Assembly (NCBI GenBank): GCA_022826505.1
Contig: JAJDUQ010000344.1
Span: 1 to 51,661 of the forward strand
From: Gammaproteobacteria bacterium
Lineage (GTDB): Bacteria > Pseudomonadota > Gammaproteobacteria > HK1
DNA length: 51,661 nt
Reading direction: 5' to 3'
Below the pieces are notes generated by a model. The model was not told the DNA's origin, searched no databases, and was given only the letters and a program-made list of their open reading frames with translations. Position numbers and translations under genes: made by a program. Below, in pieces: positions 49,848-51,661 of this stretch. Every line of letters starts with the position of its first letter. The stretch's first letter is position 1.

Positions 49848-51086
49848 TCAGCCGTCGAGCTCGGTGATGATCTTCGTGTTGTTCGAGCCGAGCGGCGTCT
49901 GACACATCTCAAGGTGCAGGCGCCCTCCCGCCGTGTAGGGGTACGCGCGCACGACCTCCTCGTCGAGTTCGATGCCGAGACCGGGCTCTTCGGGGGCAAC
50001 GATGTAGCCCTGCTCCCATCGCAGCGGCCTCTTCAGAATTGCGTCGTGAAAGTCGGACCGGATGGTTTCCAGGATCAGGAAGTTGGGGCTGGCGAACGAG
50101 ACCTGGGCCGCCGCCGCGTGGGCAATCGGCCCGCAGTAGATGTGGGGCGCCACCTGCGCGTTGTAGAGCTCGGCGACGACGGCGATCTTCCGGGTCTCCC
50201 AGATGCCGCCGCTCCGTCCGACGTCCGGTTGCAGGATCGACACTCCGGCCTTCAACGCCTCATGAAACTCCACCTTCGTCGTCAGGCGCTCGCCGGTCGC
50301 CACCGGAATCGAGGTGGCCCGCGCCACCTTGCCGATCGCATCCATCTGGTCCGGCGGACACGGCTCCTCGAACCACAGTGGATCGAAGGGCTCGAGGCGC
50401 CGGGCGAGGCGGATGGCGGACGAGGTGGTCATCTGCCCGTGGGTGCCGAACAGGATGTCGGCCCTGTTCCCCACCGCTTCGCGAATGCGCCGGACGGAGT
50501 ACTCGCTGCGCGCGAGTTCGTGCAGCGAAAGCTCGCGTCCGCCCTGGAAGCTGTAGGGACCGGCAGGGTCCTGCTTGAGCGCGGTGAAACCCATCTCGAC
50601 GTATTCCAGGGCGCGTTCGGCCGCCGCGTCACCGTCGTGGTAGACATCGCCCGAGTCTTCGCCGGGACGGCCGTCGGGAGCCACGGCTCTGGGATAGATG
50701 TAGGTGTAGGTGCGGATGCGCTCGTGGAACCTCCCGCCAATGAGCCTGTACACCGGCTGACCCGACGCCTTGCCGAGGATGTCCCAGATCGCGATTTCGA
50801 TGCCGCTGAACACGCCCATCATCGACACATCGGGCCGCTGGGTGAAACCCGCGGAGTACACCCGCCGGAACAGGGTCTCGACATCGTGCGGGTCTTGTCC
50901 CGCAATGTAGCGCTCGAAGGTGTCCTCCACCATCCGGCACGCGACGTCGCCGGAGAAGGGAATGCCGTAGCACTCGCCTATCCCTTCGATACCGTCGTCA
51001 GTCGTCACCTTCACGATGACCCAGAACGAGCCGCCGATTCCGGTCGGCGGGACGGTCACCCAGGTTGTGATGTCCTGCAGCTTCAT
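49848..51086 (-). CDS. Enolase-superfamily sugar-acid dehydratase (mandelate racemase/galactonate dehydratase-like)
   Basis: 412 residues. The N-terminal capping domain (FWVIVKVTTDDGIEGIGECY) is followed by a barrel with GIEIAIWDILGKASGQPVYR, FTALKQDPAG, the metal-binding region DILFGTHGQMTT, LWFEEPCPPDQMD, VATGERLTT and VAPHIYCGPIAHAAAAQ. The layout resembles DgoD/RspA-type acid-sugar dehydratases. The substrate cannot be set from these motifs. The start (51084-51086) has CGGAGACGACGAC upstream. No sugar-acid transporter is adjacent. Confidence 0.83.
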   Translation of the reverse strand: MKLQDITTWVTVPPTGIGGSFWVIVKVTTDDGIEGIGECYGIPFSGDVACRMVEDTFERYIAGQDPHDVETLFRRVYSAGFTQRPDVSMMGVFSGIEIAIWDILGKASGQPVYRLIGGRFHERIRTYTYIYPRAVAPDGRPGEDSGDVYHDGDAAAERALEYVEMGFTALKQDPAGPYSFQGGRELSLHELARSEYSVRRIREAVGNRADILFGTHGQMTTSSAIRLARRLEPFDPLWFEEPCPPDQMDAIGKVARATSIPVATGERLTTKVEFHEALKAGVSILQPDVGRSGGIWETRKIAVVAELYNAQVAPHIYCGPIAHAAAAQVSFASPNFLILETIRSDFHDAILKRPLRWEQGYIVAPEEPGLGIELDEEVVRAYPYTAGGRLHLEMCQTPLGSNNTKIITELDG

Positions 51087-51250
51087 GTCGTCGTCTCCGG
51101 AGTCGTGGAGCGTGCGGCTCGTGCGGGCCGAGGCAGTGCGATCATTCGATTCGGCGGATGCAGCAGTCCGATCTCCGCCCGGGCGCGAGTACGAAATGTC
51201 CTGTTTGTGGACACCGCCGATGAGGTGCGGGAGTCCGGTCGCAGCGGGCT

Positions 51251-51544
51251 CTACAGCACCCGCCACCGGGGAACGGCAAGGATTCGGTCCGCCAGCCACT
51301 GCGTCTCCGCATCACCGTGGAGCAGCAGCCCACCGATGAACCGATCAGGATACTCCTCCCGGAAGGCGCGCAAGCTCCTTGTGTCGGAAGGGCGAGTCCC
51401 GGATCGCTCCAATACAGCCTCGGGCTCTTGATCAGTCGCCTGGTGCGATTGACGGAGTACGGCTCCAGACGGACGAACTGGAAGGAGGGCTCCGGCAGGT
51501 TGAAGTACCTTCGCACGCAGCAGCAATTCCCGCTGGCTGGAGGA
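51251..51544 (-). pseudogene. Decayed DUF4143 ATP-binding protein (internal deletion)
   Basis: Two pieces of one family lie side by side in different frames. The first reads RRYFNLPEPSFQFVRLEPYS then VNRTRRLIKSPRLYWSDPGL (start of the DUF4143 domain). The second reads LRAFREEYPDRFIGGLLLHG then ETQWLADRILAVPRWRVL (its C terminus). About 100 residues that normally lie between them are missing, and the AAA ATPase half upstream is absent. The gene is clearly not functional. Such genes are common mobile accessory genes. Confidence 0.7.
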
Positions 51545-51661
51545 TAGTAGAGGAATCAGGGGGTTGGGAGGCTGAGAAAAAAATGTTCTCGTAAACTTTC
51601 GTGGGAGGATTCAGCATAATGGCCATGTTCTCTCCAGCGATGGGTGAGGTGTCATGGCCAA

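Overview
The window is high-GC DNA (about two thirds G+C by eye) from a gammaproteobacterium. The strongest evidence is the chromosomal block yebC-ruvC-ruvA-ruvB-ybgC-tolQ-tolR-tolA-tolB-pal-cpoB, which is the usual gammaproteobacterial order, together with a YheU/UPF0270 gene. TAT- and Sec-exported binding proteins and a lipoprotein-anchored autotransporter protease fit a Gram-negative cell. Many ABC importers for organic N/S compounds, amidohydrolases, a polyketide synthase edge and scattered gene remnants suggest an uncultured, perhaps marine or host-associated, lineage. No tRNA, rRNA or CRISPR array was seen.

Layout. 1-7.4 kb: 5' end of a type I PKS gene, a DUF2283 gene, an NCS2-type permease with a C-terminal ATPase-like domain, divergent alr and D-amino-acid transaminase genes, a GST-like gene read through an in-frame UGA, a TbpB-like C-terminal fragment, phosphosulfolactate synthase and yheU. 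7.7-17.6 kb: a D-aminoacylase-like hydrolase, a GntR/FCD regulator and a rearranged catabolic island. In the island an ectoine-type (Ehu) ABC transporter operon is broken by an oppositely oriented cassette (amidase remnant, aminotransferase, DoeB-like deacetylase, GMC oxidoreductase), and an M24 hydrolase lies upstream. A 15-bp AT-rich operator-like word occurs once in front of each arm. 17.7-22.1 kb: a polyamine-type ABC importer with fused permeases. 22.6-26.8 kb: a defence-like patch with an ADP-ribosylglycohydrolase-wHTH protein behind a helicase P-loop scar, a NYN-LOTUS protein and a NERD protein. 27.1-30.9 kb: a NitT/TauT-type importer with two paralogous permeases and a triplicated start/stop junction. 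31.3-36.7 kb: a lipoprotein, a SnoaL-like protein, a subtilase autotransporter, a formyltransferase-family protein and def. 36.7-46.7 kb: the yebC-ruv-tol-pal block and a PerM-type protein. 46.7-51.7 kb: a small unknown gene, an ArsC-like gene read through a second in-frame UGA, a class III aminotransferase-family gene, a Uma2 gene, an enolase-superfamily dehydratase and a decayed DUF4143 gene.

The most notable signal is a pair of genes that look like selenoproteins. In the GST-like gene (5090-5788, minus) and the ArsC-like gene (47121-47465, minus) an in-frame UGA sits exactly where the family has its redox Cys (CPxVQR and CxxC). Each UGA is followed at 17-21 nt by a stem-loop with an early G in the apical loop, as in bacterial SECIS elements. 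Conventional gene calling would truncate both genes and lose their active sites. The second notable signal is the Ehu-type operon split by an inverted cassette, with the same operator-like word upstream of both parts.
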